Part shown: positions 1-9,196 of the stretch, one piece after another | How the letters are laid out: each line of letters opens with the position of its first letter | Position numbering within the stretch: the first letter of the stretch is position 1 | Source of the DNA: an uncultured Tenacibaculum sp. | GTDB lineage: Bacteria > Bacteroidota > Bacteroidia > Flavobacteriales > Flavobacteriaceae | Reading direction: 5' to 3' | DNA length: 64,000 nt | Assembly: GCF_947494125.1 (NCBI RefSeq) | Contig: NZ_CANLTU010000003.1 | Span: forward strand, 186,001 to 250,000 | Position numbers and translations under genes: made by a program | The notes under the pieces: generated by a model | Databases searched by the model: none | What the model saw: the letters and a program-made list of their open reading frames with translations, nothing else | Told to the model about the DNA's origin: nothing

Positions 1-564
1 GTATTTAAACAATTATACAACAGTGCTGGTAAACCTATAGAAGGTTCTTATGCAGATTTAAATGGTGATGGTATTATAAATGATAACGATCGTTATTTAA
101 AAGAAAATCCAGCAGCAGATATGATCTTTGGTTTCCAATCTAATTTTAATTATAAGAACTTTGATTTATCTTTTAATTTAAGAGCAAATATTGGTAATCA
201 TGTATATAACAATGTAAATTCTGCGAGAGCTCAATATGCGTTATTACAAGACAATGCTTTATTAGGAAACATTCCTACTTCTGTATTAGCTACCGATTTT
301 ATAAATACTTCAGATGTTTTAAACTCTGATATTTATATAGAAAACGCTTCTTTCTTAAAAATGGATAATATAACTATAGGATATACATTCGATAGACCTA
401 TTAAAAAGTTTTCTAAAAATAGTATTCGTATTTGGGCAGGTATGCAAAATGTATTTACAATTACAAACTATAGTGGTTTAGATCCTGAAGTTTTCGGAGG
501 ACTTGACAATACAATTTACCCAAGACCTAGAAACTTCCTTATCGGTACTAATATTAAATTTTAA
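1..564 (+). CDS. SusC/RagA-type TonB-dependent outer-membrane receptor, C-terminal part (5' end outside window)
   Basis: This is the last 187 residues of an outer-membrane beta-barrel receptor that imports oligosaccharides using TonB energy. The open frame runs from base 1 without a start, so the gene begins upstream of the window. The visible part has the DLNGDGIINDNDR calcium-loop-like motif typical of the SusC C-terminal region. It continues through alternating barrel strands and ends NFLIGTNIKF, with the terminal aromatic residue needed by the BAM machinery. A SusD gene follows 10 bp later, the obligate SusC/SusD pairing. The glucan specificity is inferred from the downstream SusE/F-like and GH13 genes, not from this fragment. 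Confidence 0.93.
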   Translation, partial: VFKQLYNSAGKPIEGSYADLNGDGIINDNDRYLKENPAADMIFGFQSNFNYKNFDLSFNLRANIGNHVYNNVNSARAQYALLQDNALLGNIPTSVLATDFINTSDVLNSDIYIENASFLKMDNITIGYTFDRPIKKFSKNSIRIWAGMQNVFTITNYSGLDPEVFGGLDNTIYPRPRNFLIGTNIKF

Positions 565-574
565 TACTAAAAAA

Positions 575-2185
575 ATGAAAAAATATATTCAATCAATAAA
601 GTTCTTATCGTTCTTTGCAAGTATAGCCTTGGTTGTTTCTTCGTGTACTAAAGATTTAAATATTACACCACAAGATGATCAAACGGTATTAAGTGAAGAA
701 CTGTTTAAAAACGAAAGTGCTTATAAAGAAGTTTTAGCAGGTGTTTATGCTAATCTTTCATTAACAGGTGTAGATGGACCTGGAAGTTCTAACATACAAG
801 GTTTAGATGCAGGTACTAGTCAATACGGTCGTGTATTATTATATCTACAAACTTTATCTGCTGATCAAATGATTTGGTCGTATGAAAATGATCCTGGGAC
901 AAGAGAAATTCAACGTAATATATGGACTGCTCAGAACCCGTTACTATATGGTATGTTTGGTAGAGCATTTGGTTCTGTATCATTTGCTAATAACTTTTTA
1001 AGGGAAACTACCGATGATAAATTAGATGCTAGAAATGTTTCAACAGCTACAAGAGCAGAAATTAAAACTTTTCGTGCAGAAGCAAGGTTATTAAAAGCAT
1101 TAGCTTACTATCATTTATTGGATTTATTTGGAAAAGCTCCAATGGTTACAGAAACAGACCCTGTTGTTAATTTCTTTCCTCCTCAAGCAGATAGAGCCCA
1201 ATTATTTACGTTCATAGAAAGTGAATTAAAGGCTATAGAAGCTGATTTATTAGATCCTATGTCAAATGAATATGGTCGTGCAGATAAAGGCGTTGCTTGG
1301 ATGATTTTAGCTAAAATTTATTTAAATGCTAAAGTATATACAGGACAAGATAAATATACAGAATGTTTAACGTACGTTAATAAAATTATTAATGGAGGTT
1401 ATACATTAGCTCCTAATTATTTAAATAATTTTATGGCAGACAACAATACAAACCCTGCTAGAAATGAAATTATTTTTCCATTAATTTCTGATGGACTTAC
1501 AACTCAAAACTTTGGTCCAACTACAGTTGCCGTTAACGGAGAAGTTGGTAGTATTGAAGCAAACGGACTTTCGTTAGGTGTTGGTGCCGGCGGATGGGGT
1601 GGTGCCTTAAGAGTGAGAAAGCAATTTGCCGATTTATTTAATGGTGGTGTGTTTTCTGGAGATGCTAGAAACACTTTAATTACTGCCCAAAGAGACGCGA
1701 ATATTACAGATATTTCAGATAAAGATCAAGGATACATTATTGCCAAATATTCTAACCGTACTTCAACTGGAACTAATGGTAGTGATCAGACATTTGTAGA
1801 TACAGATTTCCCTTTATTTAGACTTGCTGATGTATATTTAATGTATGCAGAAGCTGTTTTAAGAGGAGGAACAGGTGGTACAAATGCCAATGCTGTTACT
1901 TATGTTAATCAATTAAGAACTCGTGCAAACAATCCACAAGCAATTACCGCAGCTGAATTAACATTAGATTTTATTCTAGATGAAAGAGCTCGTGAATTAC
2001 ATTGGGAAGCACACAGAAGACAAGATTTAATTCGTTTTGAAAGATTTACTGGTGGTAATTATAATTGGGCATGGAAAGGTAATGCTAGTAATGGTATTTC
2101 TATCCCTAATCATATGAATGTATACCCTATACCTAGTAACAGTTTGGCTTCAAACCCTAACTTAACTCAAAACACTGGTTACTAA
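575..2185 (+). CDS. SusD/RagB-family nutrient-binding outer-membrane lipoprotein
   Basis: This is the surface lipoprotein that caps the SusC barrel and captures glycan. The chosen start (MKKYIQSIKF) gives a lipoprotein signal with lipobox VVSSC, so the mature protein starts at Cys; an in-frame start at 503 would lie inside susC and bury the signal. The 536 aa length is normal for SusD. The N-terminal TPR-like part has the usual FKAEARLLKALAYYHLLDLFG-type helix (here RAEARLLKALAYYHLLDLFG). The C-terminal part has the family motifs FPLFRLADVYLMYAEA and LDERARELHWEAHRRQDLIR. The latter (ERxxEL..EghRRxDLIRf) is diagnostic. The next gene starts 18 bp downstream, so this is one operon. Confidence 0.96.
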   Translation: MKKYIQSIKFLSFFASIALVVSSCTKDLNITPQDDQTVLSEELFKNESAYKEVLAGVYANLSLTGVDGPGSSNIQGLDAGTSQYGRVLLYLQTLSADQMIWSYENDPGTREIQRNIWTAQNPLLYGMFGRAFGSVSFANNFLRETTDDKLDARNVSTATRAEIKTFRAEARLLKALAYYHLLDLFGKAPMVTETDPVVNFFPPQADRAQLFTFIESELKAIEADLLDPMSNEYGRADKGVAWMILAKIYLNAKVYTGQDKYTECLTYVNKIINGGYTLAPNYLNNFMADNNTNPARNEIIFPLISDGLTTQNFGPTTVAVNGEVGSIEANGLSLGVGAGGWGGALRVRKQFADLFNGGVFSGDARNTLITAQRDANITDISDKDQGYIIAKYSNRTSTGTNGSDQTFVDTDFPLFRLADVYLMYAEAVLRGGTGGTNANAVTYVNQLRTRANNPQAITAAELTLDFILDERARELHWEAHRRQDLIRFERFTGGNYNWAWKGNASNGISIPNHMNVYPIPSNSLASNPNLTQNTGY

Positions 2186-2203
2186 AACTTGAAAACATTA
2201 ATT

Positions 2204-3325
2204 ATGAAAAATAAATTTTTAAAACTAACAAGTTTAGTTATAGCATTAGTAATGCTTACCGTATTTAATGCTTGTGACGATACTTCAGAAATATTTACAG
2301 TATCAGATGGAACTGCAGCTGTTTTAGCAGATGTTACTATAAATAAAATCACATTAGATCCTATTAATACAAATACACCTGCATTAACTTTAAACTGGTC
2401 TGATGCAGATTATACACAACAAACTGCTATAAATTATGCTATTCAGTTTGCTAGCGATGAAGCTTTTACTTCTCCAGTAACAGCTACAACTTTAACAGGT
2501 AAAAATGACGTAACATTTTCGATGGCGGAATTAAATTCTGCTGCAGGAAATGCTGGTTTAAATCCATTTGAATGGAGTACTATATATGTAAGAGTTGTTT
2601 CTTCTTTAGGTACTCAGAATGGAAATCCGGTAAATTCAAACGTAATTAACTTAATGGTATACCCATACTTTAACTATGTATTTAACGACTTTTACTTAGT
2701 TGGAAACGCTACAGCTGCAGATTGGAATAACAACAATAACAACCCAGCTTTATTCCGTAATCCAAATGATGAAAATGAGTATAGTTATACTGCTTATTTT
2801 GGAGCAGGAGAATTTAAAATACTTGAAACAAAAGGTTTATGGCAACCACAATGGGGAACAAATGATGGTGTATTAGCTGGTGGTGAATATTCTGGGACTA
2901 TTGAAGTAAATCCTGGTGGAGGAACCGACCCTGGTACTTTCCCAAATAATAACAATGCAATTACAGCTGGTTTTTATACGCTAACAATAAACTTTGCTAG
3001 TAAAAAATATTCTTTCAAATCGTACGATGCTTCAGGAACAACTAGTCCTGCTTCATTAGCTTTAGAAGGGTCTTCCGTAACTGCATCTACGCCGTTAACT
3101 GCATTAACCTTCGATGGTCATATTTGGAATATTAGTGGTGTACATTTAACGCCAGGGAATTTAAAATTTGTAACAGGAGCAGGAAGCTCTTGGGGTAGTA
3201 ACACTTCGTTCTCTGGAACTGCAATAGATGGTGGTGCAGATATTCCAGTAATTGTTGAAGATGATTACGATGTTTGGTTTAATGATTTAACAGGAGAATA
3301 CATTCTTGTTCCGTTAAACTTATAA
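2204..3325 (+). CDS. SusE-like outer-membrane starch-binding lipoprotein
   Basis: This 373 aa exported lipoprotein probably binds alpha-glucan at the cell surface next to SusCD. I use the ATG at 2204, which gives a compact signal peptide ending in the lipobox VFNAC; a TTG five codons earlier is less likely. Residues about 30-155 form a SusE-type immunoglobulin-like domain (NKITLDPINTNTPALTLNWS, then the STIYVRV strand). Two modules follow that resemble the SusE/SusF starch-binding folds (FYLVGNATAADWNNNN with GEFKILETKGLWQPQWG, and a C-terminal TFDGHIWNISGVHL unit). The family is clear from sequence and position. The exact ligand (starch, pullulan or maltodextrin) is inferred from the GH13 gene downstream. 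Confidence 0.85.
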   Translation: MKNKFLKLTSLVIALVMLTVFNACDDTSEIFTVSDGTAAVLADVTINKITLDPINTNTPALTLNWSDADYTQQTAINYAIQFASDEAFTSPVTATTLTGKNDVTFSMAELNSAAGNAGLNPFEWSTIYVRVVSSLGTQNGNPVNSNVINLMVYPYFNYVFNDFYLVGNATAADWNNNNNNPALFRNPNDENEYSYTAYFGAGEFKILETKGLWQPQWGTNDGVLAGGEYSGTIEVNPGGGTDPGTFPNNNNAITAGFYTLTINFASKKYSFKSYDASGTTSPASLALEGSSVTASTPLTALTFDGHIWNISGVHLTPGNLKFVTGAGSSWGSNTSFSGTAIDGGADIPVIVEDDYDVWFNDLTGEYILVPLNL

Positions 3326-3355
3326 AAAATAGATTTTAATATAATCACAATAAAA

Positions 3356-5029
3356 ATGAAATATTTACATAAATTAAGTCTGATATTAATAGCTTTTACG
3401 CTAATATTCAGCTCTTGTGATACAGAAGAAAGTTTAAATATTGTTACTCCAGAAGCAAAATTTGTTTTGAATACTCCTGGAATATCAAATGTGTTTTTAA
3501 ATTTTTCTTTACCAGATAACCCTGCTTTTACGATTACTTGGGTAGATGAAGTTACTGGTAGTTCAGACTATATGGTAGAAATGTCTTTAGAAGATACTTT
3601 TGCTAGTCCTATTCTTTTAGGTACAACCGATAAGAATAGCTTTACAATGACAGTTACAGAATTTAATACTGTCTTAAGTAACGCTAATATTAAATCATTT
3701 ACAGAAACTGGTGTTTATATCAGATTAAAAGCAGGCAGCGTAACTTCTAATACTATCTTATTTCAAGTATCTAAATTTGCTGTAAAAGTTCCTGTAATAA
3801 CAAGTCCTGATAATACTTTTATTAAGGTATTATCTGATACTGATCCTAGTTTAACTGCATTAACATTAACTTGGGATGATCCTGAAGCAGCAGACAATAG
3901 CAGTGTAAAAATTAGCTATGAAGTTGAAATGGCACTTGGAGGAACAAATTTTGCTACAGTTAGTAATATTGGAAGTGTAGAAACTAAATCATTTGAAATT
4001 TCTCATGAGGCTTTAAATGATGCTATAATAGCTGCTGGAGGAGTTGCTAGTACTGCTGCTAACTTTGATTTCAGAATAAAAGCCGTTGCAAAAACTGCCT
4101 CAGGAGATTTATTCAGAACTTCAGAAATGATTACTATTTCTTTGACTCCTTATAAAGGTGCTGTGCCAGATAACTTATTTATGGTAGGTGCTCATAATGG
4201 ATGGAATAATGCAGATGCTACGCAACAATTTTATAATGACGGAAATGGTGTATTCTCAAAAGTACAAATGTTCAGTGCAAACGATGAGTTTAAAATGTTA
4301 CCTACTTCAGGGTCTTGGGACGGAGACTGGGGTGAAGATCCAACAAACGCTGGTAAAATAGTTCAAGATGGTGAGCAAAACATTAAAGTTACAGATGCAG
4401 GAAACTATATCGTAATTATCGACTTTAACACTTTAAGTTATAAAATTTCAAAAATAGATAACTTATACATGGTTGGTGCTCATAATGGATGGAACAATGC
4501 AGATGCTACACAACAATTCAATACTTCAGGTAACGGAGTGTTCACAAGAATGCAAGCTTTTTCAGCTGGAGATGAATTTAAATTATTACCTACATCAGGA
4601 TCTTGGGATGGAGATTGGGGTGAAAACAAAAACTCATCAGGAAAAATTATACAAGATGATGAGCAAAACATAAAAGTAGCAGATGCTGGTACTTATATGG
4701 TAACTGTTGACTTTAATAATTTATCATATTCTTTAGTTTCAGTTCCTGCAGCTTTACATTTAGTAGGATCGCCAAACGGATGGGATAACACTACTGCTCC
4801 AGCATTTACAAAACTTTCAGAAGGTGTGTTTGAAATTTCTCAAGTTTTAACAGCTTCAGATGAATTTAAATTTTTACCAGTACAAGGATCTTGGGATAAC
4901 GATTGGGGTGAAAGCTCTAAATATCCTGGAATGATTGTAAGAGATGGTGAAAGCAATGTGAAATCTCCCGGAGATGGTACATATAAAATAACTGTAGATT
5001 TTAATAAAGGTACAGTAACTGTTGAATAA
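3356..5029 (+). CDS. SusF-like outer-membrane lipoprotein with three tandem glucan-binding modules
   Basis: This 557 aa lipoprotein (lipobox IFSSC) should hold starch fragments on the cell surface. Two FN3/SusE-like domains (about residues 30-140 and 145-265) precede three near-identical modules of about 96 residues that start at L274, L370 and L467. Each has the pattern LxxVGaxNGWdN, DEFKxLPxxGSWDxDWGE, and GxYxxxVDFN. The W/GSWDGDWGE stretch is the likely sugar-contacting part of SusE/F-type modules. Modules 1 and 2 are nearly identical even in DNA, whereas module 3 has diverged, which suggests a recent duplication. The gene lies 30 bp after the SusE-like gene, and a hairpin follows it. Confidence 0.85.
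   Translation: MKYLHKLSLILIAFTLIFSSCDTEESLNIVTPEAKFVLNTPGISNVFLNFSLPDNPAFTITWVDEVTGSSDYMVEMSLEDTFASPILLGTTDKNSFTMTVTEFNTVLSNANIKSFTETGVYIRLKAGSVTSNTILFQVSKFAVKVPVITSPDNTFIKVLSDTDPSLTALTLTWDDPEAADNSSVKISYEVEMALGGTNFATVSNIGSVETKSFEISHEALNDAIIAAGGVASTAANFDFRIKAVAKTASGDLFRTSEMITISLTPYKGAVPDNLFMVGAHNGWNNADATQQFYNDGNGVFSKVQMFSANDEFKMLPTSGSWDGDWGEDPTNAGKIVQDGEQNIKVTDAGNYIVIIDFNTLSYKISKIDNLYMVGAHNGWNNADATQQFNTSGNGVFTRMQAFSAGDEFKLLPTSGSWDGDWGENKNSSGKIIQDDEQNIKVADAGTYMVTVDFNNLSYSLVSVPAALHLVGSPNGWDNTTAPAFTKLSEGVFEISQVLTASDEFKFLPVQGSWDNDWGESSKYPGMIVRDGESNVKSPGDGTYKITVDFNKGTVTVE
4175..5026 (+). repeat. Three in-frame tandem repeats of about 288 bp coding for glucan-binding modules
   Basis: Unit starts are at 4175, 4463 and about 4754, a period of 288-291 bp. 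Units 1 and 2 share long identical stretches (for example both contain GGTGCTCATAATGGATGGAA at about 4187 and 4475). Unit 3 is clearly related only at protein level. This is a domain duplication inside one gene, prone to expansion or loss by recombination. Confidence 0.85.
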
Positions 5030-5035
5030 TTTTTT

Positions 5036-5070
5036 AAAGACTGGTTTAATATTAAGCCAGTCTTTTCTTT
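5036..5070 (+). terminator. Hairpin with T-rich tail between the SusF-like and GH13 genes
   Basis: AAAGACTGG and CCAGTCTTT arms (5036-5064), with further pairing inside through TTAA and one G-U pair, are followed by TTCTTTTTC. It probably ends or attenuates the susC-susF transcript. The amylase gene begins only about 15 bp later, so it needs read-through or its own start site. Confidence 0.65.
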
Positions 5071-5085
5071 TTCTATCAAACTACA

Positions 5086-8000
5086 ATGAAAAAAATCTTA
5101 CTACTCTTTTTTACATTTATAGTATCAGTTAGTTTGTTTTCTCAACAACAAACTATTGATTTTTCTATAACTCCTAATACATTCAATGAAACAGATGATA
5201 TTACAATTACTTTTTCAAATATAAATACTGCCACATGGGCTGTGAGTGATTTATATTTATGGAGCTGGTCTTATGATACAAATGATTTAAACTCAATTGA
5301 TGCTCCAAATAATGGTGCTTGGACAGATTCTAATGAAGCTCATAAATTAACAAATAACAATAACGGAACCTATTCAATTACATTAAAACCTACAACTTTT
5401 TATAACAGAACCGGAATTGGTAAAATAGGTTTTTTGGTTAAAGCTAAAGATGGTACTGGAGATAAAAAATCACAAGATATGTATGCCGAAGTTGGTGGAT
5501 CTACTCCCCCTCCTACTGTTACTGAGGCTCCATTGCCTAGTGGAATGAAAGATGGATTAAATTTAGATCCTAATGATAATACTAAAGCTACTTTTGTTCT
5601 TTATGCTCCTCTAAAAGATTTTGTTAACCTTATAGGAAGTTTTAACAATTGGCAAAGAGACGACACAAACTATCTATTAAAAAAAGATAGCAGTAAAGAT
5701 CGTTTTTGGATTGAGTTAACCAATATAACCCCACAAACAAATATTACTTATCAATATTTAGTAGATGGAAATTTAAGAATTGCTGATCCATACTCAACAA
5801 CAATATTAGATCAAAATAATGATCCTAATATTAATGCATTAACCTATCCAAATTTACCAACCTACCCTGCTGGTAAAACCGAACACGCTGTTTCACTTTT
5901 TAAAACAGGAGAGACAGCATATAACTGGCAAATAACCAATTTTACAAAACCTGCAAAAACAGATTTAGTAATATACGAGTTACTTATAAGAGATTTTGAT
6001 CAATTACACAGTTTTGATGCAGTTAAAAATCGTTTAGATTATATAGAAAACCTAGGTGTAAATGCTATTGAACTAATGCCTGTTAGCGAATTTGATGGAA
6101 ATGAATCTTGGGGTTACAACCCTTCTTTCCACATGGCTTTAGATAAATATTACGGAACAAAAGAAGCTTTTAAACAATTTATTGATGAATGTCATAAACG
6201 TGGAATAGCTGTTATTTTAGATGTTGTTTATAATCATGCTACAGGGCAAAACCCATATTACAGAATGTGGAATACTAGTAATGGTGGTTATGGTGGACAA
6301 GCTGCTGCTGATAGTCCATTCTTTAATGAAACTGCTAAGCATTCATATAGTGTTTTCAACGATTTAAACCATAGTAAACAAGCTACAAAAGACTATGTAA
6401 AAAGAACTTCTCAATACTGGATTGATGAATTTAAAATTGATGGATTCCGTTGGGATTTAACAAAAGGATTTACTCAAAATTGTTCAGATGGTAACGATTC
6501 TTGTACCAATGCATTTCAAGCAGATAGAGTTGCTGTTTTAAAAGAATATGCAGACTATCAATGGGAAAAAGATGCAGATTTCTATGTTATTTTTGAACAT
6601 TTAGGAACAAATCAAGAAGAAACCGAATGGGTAAACTACCGTTTAAATGAAGGAAAAGGTATTATGCTTTGGAGTAATTTAAATCCTAAATATAATGAAG
6701 CAACACTTGGTTTTAATACTAGTGGAAAATCAGACTTTTCATGGATAGATTATCATAATAGAAACTGGACTGTTCCTGCTAATATAGCCTATATGGAAAG
6801 TCATGATGAAGAACGATTAATGTATAAAAACCTTCAATTTGGTAACTCAAATGGAAGCTATAACGTGAAAAATTTAGCTACTGCTTTAGAAAGAATGAAA
6901 TTAGCAGGAGCATTTTACTTTACCATTCCAGGTCCAAAAATGATTTGGCAATTTGGTGAGTTAGGTTATGACATAAGTATTGAAGAAAATGGAAGAACAG
7001 GAAACAAACCTATTCTTTGGAACTACGAAAATGAGCCTAATAGAAAAGCTATCTATGATACTTGGAAAGATCTAATAAAATTAAAAACCGAAGAACCTAT
7101 TTTTAAAACTGATAATTTCACTCTAAATGTTGCAGAAAGTACTGGGTTAAAAACAGTACACTTAACATTAAATTCAGCAACAGGAAATGAGATAAAATAT
7201 GTTACAATAATTGGTAATTTTGGTGTTACAGAACAATCTATAGACCCTAAATTTCAAGAAACTGGTGATTGGTATGAATTCTTAGATGGAAATAAAAAAA
7301 CTGCTATTACCAGTGTAAATAATCTAATAACATTAGCTCCAGGAGAATTTAAAATCTTTGGAAATAATCCTTCAAGCTTATTTACTAATAATGATACAGA
7401 TGGAGATGGTGTTTTAAATGCTAATGATAGCTGTCCTAATACGCCAGCTGGAGCAACAGTTGATGTTTCAGGCTGTGAAATATTTTCATTACCAGCAGAC
7501 AATTTTTCATTACAAATATTAAGTGAAACATGTAGGGTTAGTAACAATGGTGTTATTATAATTTCTGCACAAAAAAATCTAAATTATACAGCTACGCTTA
7601 CAGGAAATTCAGTTTCATTAACTAAAACATTTAATACAACACATAGTTTTGAAAATCTTTCTGCAGAGAAATATGAAGTTTGTATAACTGTAGATGGACA
7701 ACCTAATTATAAAATATGTTTTAATTCGGTTATTACAGAACCAGAAGATATCACCGTAGCTTCTAAAGTAGTAAAAGAAAATAAAACACTTGAACTTAAA
7801 CTTGAAGGTAGTAAAAACTATAGCATAACATTAAATGATAAAATATATAAAACATCTAATTCATTTATAGAATTACCTCTTGTACAAGGAGAAAATACGC
7901 TAAAGGTTGTGGGAGATAAAGACTGTCAAGGAATTCATGAGAAAACAATTTATCTAGGTGAAGAAGTTAGCACCTTCCCTAACCCTTCAAATACACATAT

Positions 8001-8193
8001 TAATGTCTATTTAGGTACTTTAAATGAGAAAGCATCAATAGCTATATACTCATTAAATGGAAGTTTAATTTATCAAGCATCAGCTAATTCTGAAACAAAA
8101 AGAATAGATATTTCAAACTTAACTAAGGGAATGTACATTTTATATGTAATAAAAAACAATGAAAGTAAATCGTTTAAAATAATTAAAGAATAA
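5086..8193 (+). CDS. T9SS-secreted GH13 alpha-amylase/pullulanase-type glycoside hydrolase
   Basis: This 1035 aa secreted enzyme should cleave alpha-glucans and feed the SusCD importer. It has a Sec signal peptide without a lipobox. An Fn3/E-set region and a CBM48-like segment (about 160-265, VNLIGSFNNWQRDD) come first. A GH13 barrel follows from about 295: region I DVVYNH (D379, H384), region II GFRWD with nucleophile D457, region III FEH with acid/base E504, and region IV SHDE with D574. So the catalytic triad is complete. A thrombospondin type-3 calcium repeat (DTDGDGVLNANDSCPNTPAG) lies around residues 768-787. The last 75 residues form a T9SS type A sorting domain (FPNPSN at the start, GMYILYVI and a basic end). 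Classical SusG is a lipoprotein; this one uses T9SS. Branching-enzyme activity cannot be excluded by eye. Confidence 0.9.
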   Translation: MKKILLLFFTFIVSVSLFSQQQTIDFSITPNTFNETDDITITFSNINTATWAVSDLYLWSWSYDTNDLNSIDAPNNGAWTDSNEAHKLTNNNNGTYSITLKPTTFYNRTGIGKIGFLVKAKDGTGDKKSQDMYAEVGGSTPPPTVTEAPLPSGMKDGLNLDPNDNTKATFVLYAPLKDFVNLIGSFNNWQRDDTNYLLKKDSSKDRFWIELTNITPQTNITYQYLVDGNLRIADPYSTTILDQNNDPNINALTYPNLPTYPAGKTEHAVSLFKTGETAYNWQITNFTKPAKTDLVIYELLIRDFDQLHSFDAVKNRLDYIENLGVNAIELMPVSEFDGNESWGYNPSFHMALDKYYGTKEAFKQFIDECHKRGIAVILDVVYNHATGQNPYYRMWNTSNGGYGGQAAADSPFFNETAKHSYSVFNDLNHSKQATKDYVKRTSQYWIDEFKIDGFRWDLTKGFTQNCSDGNDSCTNAFQADRVAVLKEYADYQWEKDADFYVIFEHLGTNQEETEWVNYRLNEGKGIMLWSNLNPKYNEATLGFNTSGKSDFSWIDYHNRNWTVPANIAYMESHDEERLMYKNLQFGNSNGSYNVKNLATALERMKLAGAFYFTIPGPKMIWQFGELGYDISIEENGRTGNKPILWNYENEPNRKAIYDTWKDLIKLKTEEPIFKTDNFTLNVAESTGLKTVHLTLNSATGNEIKYVTIIGNFGVTEQSIDPKFQETGDWYEFLDGNKKTAITSVNNLITLAPGEFKIFGNNPSSLFTNNDTDGDGVLNANDSCPNTPAGATVDVSGCEIFSLPADNFSLQILSETCRVSNNGVIIISAQKNLNYTATLTGNSVSLTKTFNTTHSFENLSAEKYEVCITVDGQPNYKICFNSVITEPEDITVASKVVKENKTLELKLEGSKNYSITLNDKIYKTSNSFIELPLVQGENTLKVVGDKDCQGIHEKTIYLGEEVSTFPNPSNTHINVYLGTLNEKASIAIYSLNGSLIYQASANSETKRIDISNLTKGMYILYVIKNNESKSFKIIKE

Positions 8194-8888
8194 TGACTTT
8201 TCGTAATATATATATTGTCCTTTTTTCAAGTATAATTTTAACTTCTTGCGGAGGAGGTGGTGGTGCAGAGGATATTCCTCCTGCAGCTCCTACTAAAGCT
8301 ACCTTAGTCTTTCCTGAACAAAATTCAGAATGCAACGAAGGAACTATTATAAGTGATGTTCAAAGTTCAGTAACATTTAATTGGTCAGATGCCACAAACA
8401 CTACCAATTATGAAATTTTTGTGAAAAACTTGGATTCTGATGTTACTTCTACGTACACAAGTAGTACTTCTGAAAAAATAATTACTATTAATAGAGGTAC
8501 TCCATATTCTTGGTATGTAGTTTCAAAAAATACTGGAACACAAGTAGCGCAAAGTAGCACTTGGAAGTTTTATAATGCAGGAAAACCAGTATCGTCGCAT
8601 GCTCCTTTCCCTGCAGATATAGTAAGTCCAACAATGGGAGCAAATTTATCAAATACAACAACGTCTGTTAATTTAAAATGGACAGGTAGCGATGTTGATA
8701 ACGATATAAGTAAATACACTATTTTATTAAATACAACAAGCCCCCCTACTACCGATATTGGTAATACAACTACAACTGCATTAGATACAAATGTAAGTTC
8801 TGGTAATACTTATTATTGGAAAGTGATAACTGAAGATTCGCAAGGAAATACATCTTCTTCCGAAATATTTCAATTTAAAGTTATCTAA
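8193..8888 (+). CDS. Small Sus-locus lipoprotein with two fibronectin type III-like domains
   Basis: This 231 aa lipoprotein has a signal peptide with lipobox ILTSC followed by a Gly-rich linker, a pattern typical of surface-exported flavobacterial lipoproteins. Two beta-sandwich domains of FN3 type follow (about 37-128 with NWSDATNTTNYEIFV and YSWYVVSKN; about 140-231 with LKWTGSDVDNDISKYTILL and TYYWKVITEDSQG). Its ATG overlaps the stop of the GH13 gene (TAATG), so the two are translationally coupled. No catalytic motif is visible. A structural or adhesion role beside the amylase is inference only. Confidence 0.75.
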   Translation: MTFRNIYIVLFSSIILTSCGGGGGAEDIPPAAPTKATLVFPEQNSECNEGTIISDVQSSVTFNWSDATNTTNYEIFVKNLDSDVTSTYTSSTSEKIITINRGTPYSWYVVSKNTGTQVAQSSTWKFYNAGKPVSSHAPFPADIVSPTMGANLSNTTTSVNLKWTGSDVDNDISKYTILLNTTSPPTTDIGNTTTTALDTNVSSGNTYYWKVITEDSQGNTSSSEIFQFKVI

Positions 8889-8895
8889 TAAAAAA

Positions 8896-8922
8896 GGCAT
8901 TTACTAAGTAAATGCCTTTTTT
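8896..8922 (+). terminator. Rho-independent terminator of the Sus operon
   Basis: A perfect 9-bp stem GGCATTTAC/GTAAATGCC with loop TAA (8896-8916) is followed by six T. It closes the Sus cluster and separates it from the thr operon. Confidence 0.85.
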
Positions 8923-9009
8923 ATTCTCTTCATTTAGGTGTAAACACTAGCCCTAACCTCTTATTTTTCAAAAAAATAAAAAACAATAGCATTAATTCAA
9001 AAAAAAGTA

Positions 9010-9017
9010 TACATTTG
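9010..9017 (+). promoter_or_regulatory. Possible Bacteroidota -7 box upstream of the thr leader peptide
   Basis: TACATTTG matches the TAnnTTTG -7 consensus. It ends 2-5 nt before the two leader ATG codons, so the leader would be translated from a leaderless or nearly leaderless transcript. I see no good TTTG -33 box at the expected distance, so confidence is limited. Confidence 0.4.
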
Positions 9018-9019
9018 AA

Positions 9020-9124
9020 ATGATGTTAAACAACAAAAGAAATATTAATTCTTTACCAGTCGTAAATCTTACGACTACTTTTGTTGGCACAACAATTTCT
9101 ACAATTATTACGGGTACCCTTTAG
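9020..9124 (+). CDS. thrL: Threonine operon leader peptide (attenuator peptide)
   Basis: A 34-codon frame (ATG at 9020; a second ATG at 9023 may be the real start) ends at TAG 9122-9124, 105 bp before thrA. Its second half is packed with threonine and isoleucine: residues 18-34 read TTTFVGTTISTIITGTL, giving eight Thr and three Ile in 17 codons. This is what a ribosome-stalling leader for a thr operon looks like; E. coli ThrL has the same Thr/Ile bias. Ribosomes would stall when charged tRNA-Thr or tRNA-Ile is scarce and change folding of the following RNA. The peptide was recognised by composition and position, not by homology. Confidence 0.8.
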   Translation: MMLNNKRNINSLPVVNLTTTFVGTTISTIITGTL

Positions 9125-9196
9125 GGGGTTCGTTATTTACATATCATCTTAGGTTATAGTTATATTTTTGAAAAACTCAAAAAGAAGATAACTCCC
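9058..9196 (+). promoter_or_regulatory. Candidate thr attenuator RNA with alternative hairpins
   Basis: Several pairings are visible. A perfect 8-bp stem, AGTCGTAA/TTACGACT (9058-9076, loop ATC), sits just ahead of the Thr codons and could act as a pause hairpin. GGGGGTT (9124-9130), at the leader stop codon, can pair either with ACCC (9116-9119) or with AACTCCC (9190-9196). The second pairing is incompatible with a local hairpin at 9158-9193 (AGTTAT/ATAACT plus TTTTTG/CAAAAA). This is the logic expected of an attenuator. However, no strong U-tract follows, so the switch may act on translation or through another termination signal. The folding is inferred by eye. Confidence 0.5.

Noticed and set aside
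4480..4671. Open frames on both strands overlapping the SusF-like gene
   Set aside because: They are shadows of the repeated glucan-binding modules, with no signal or family features.
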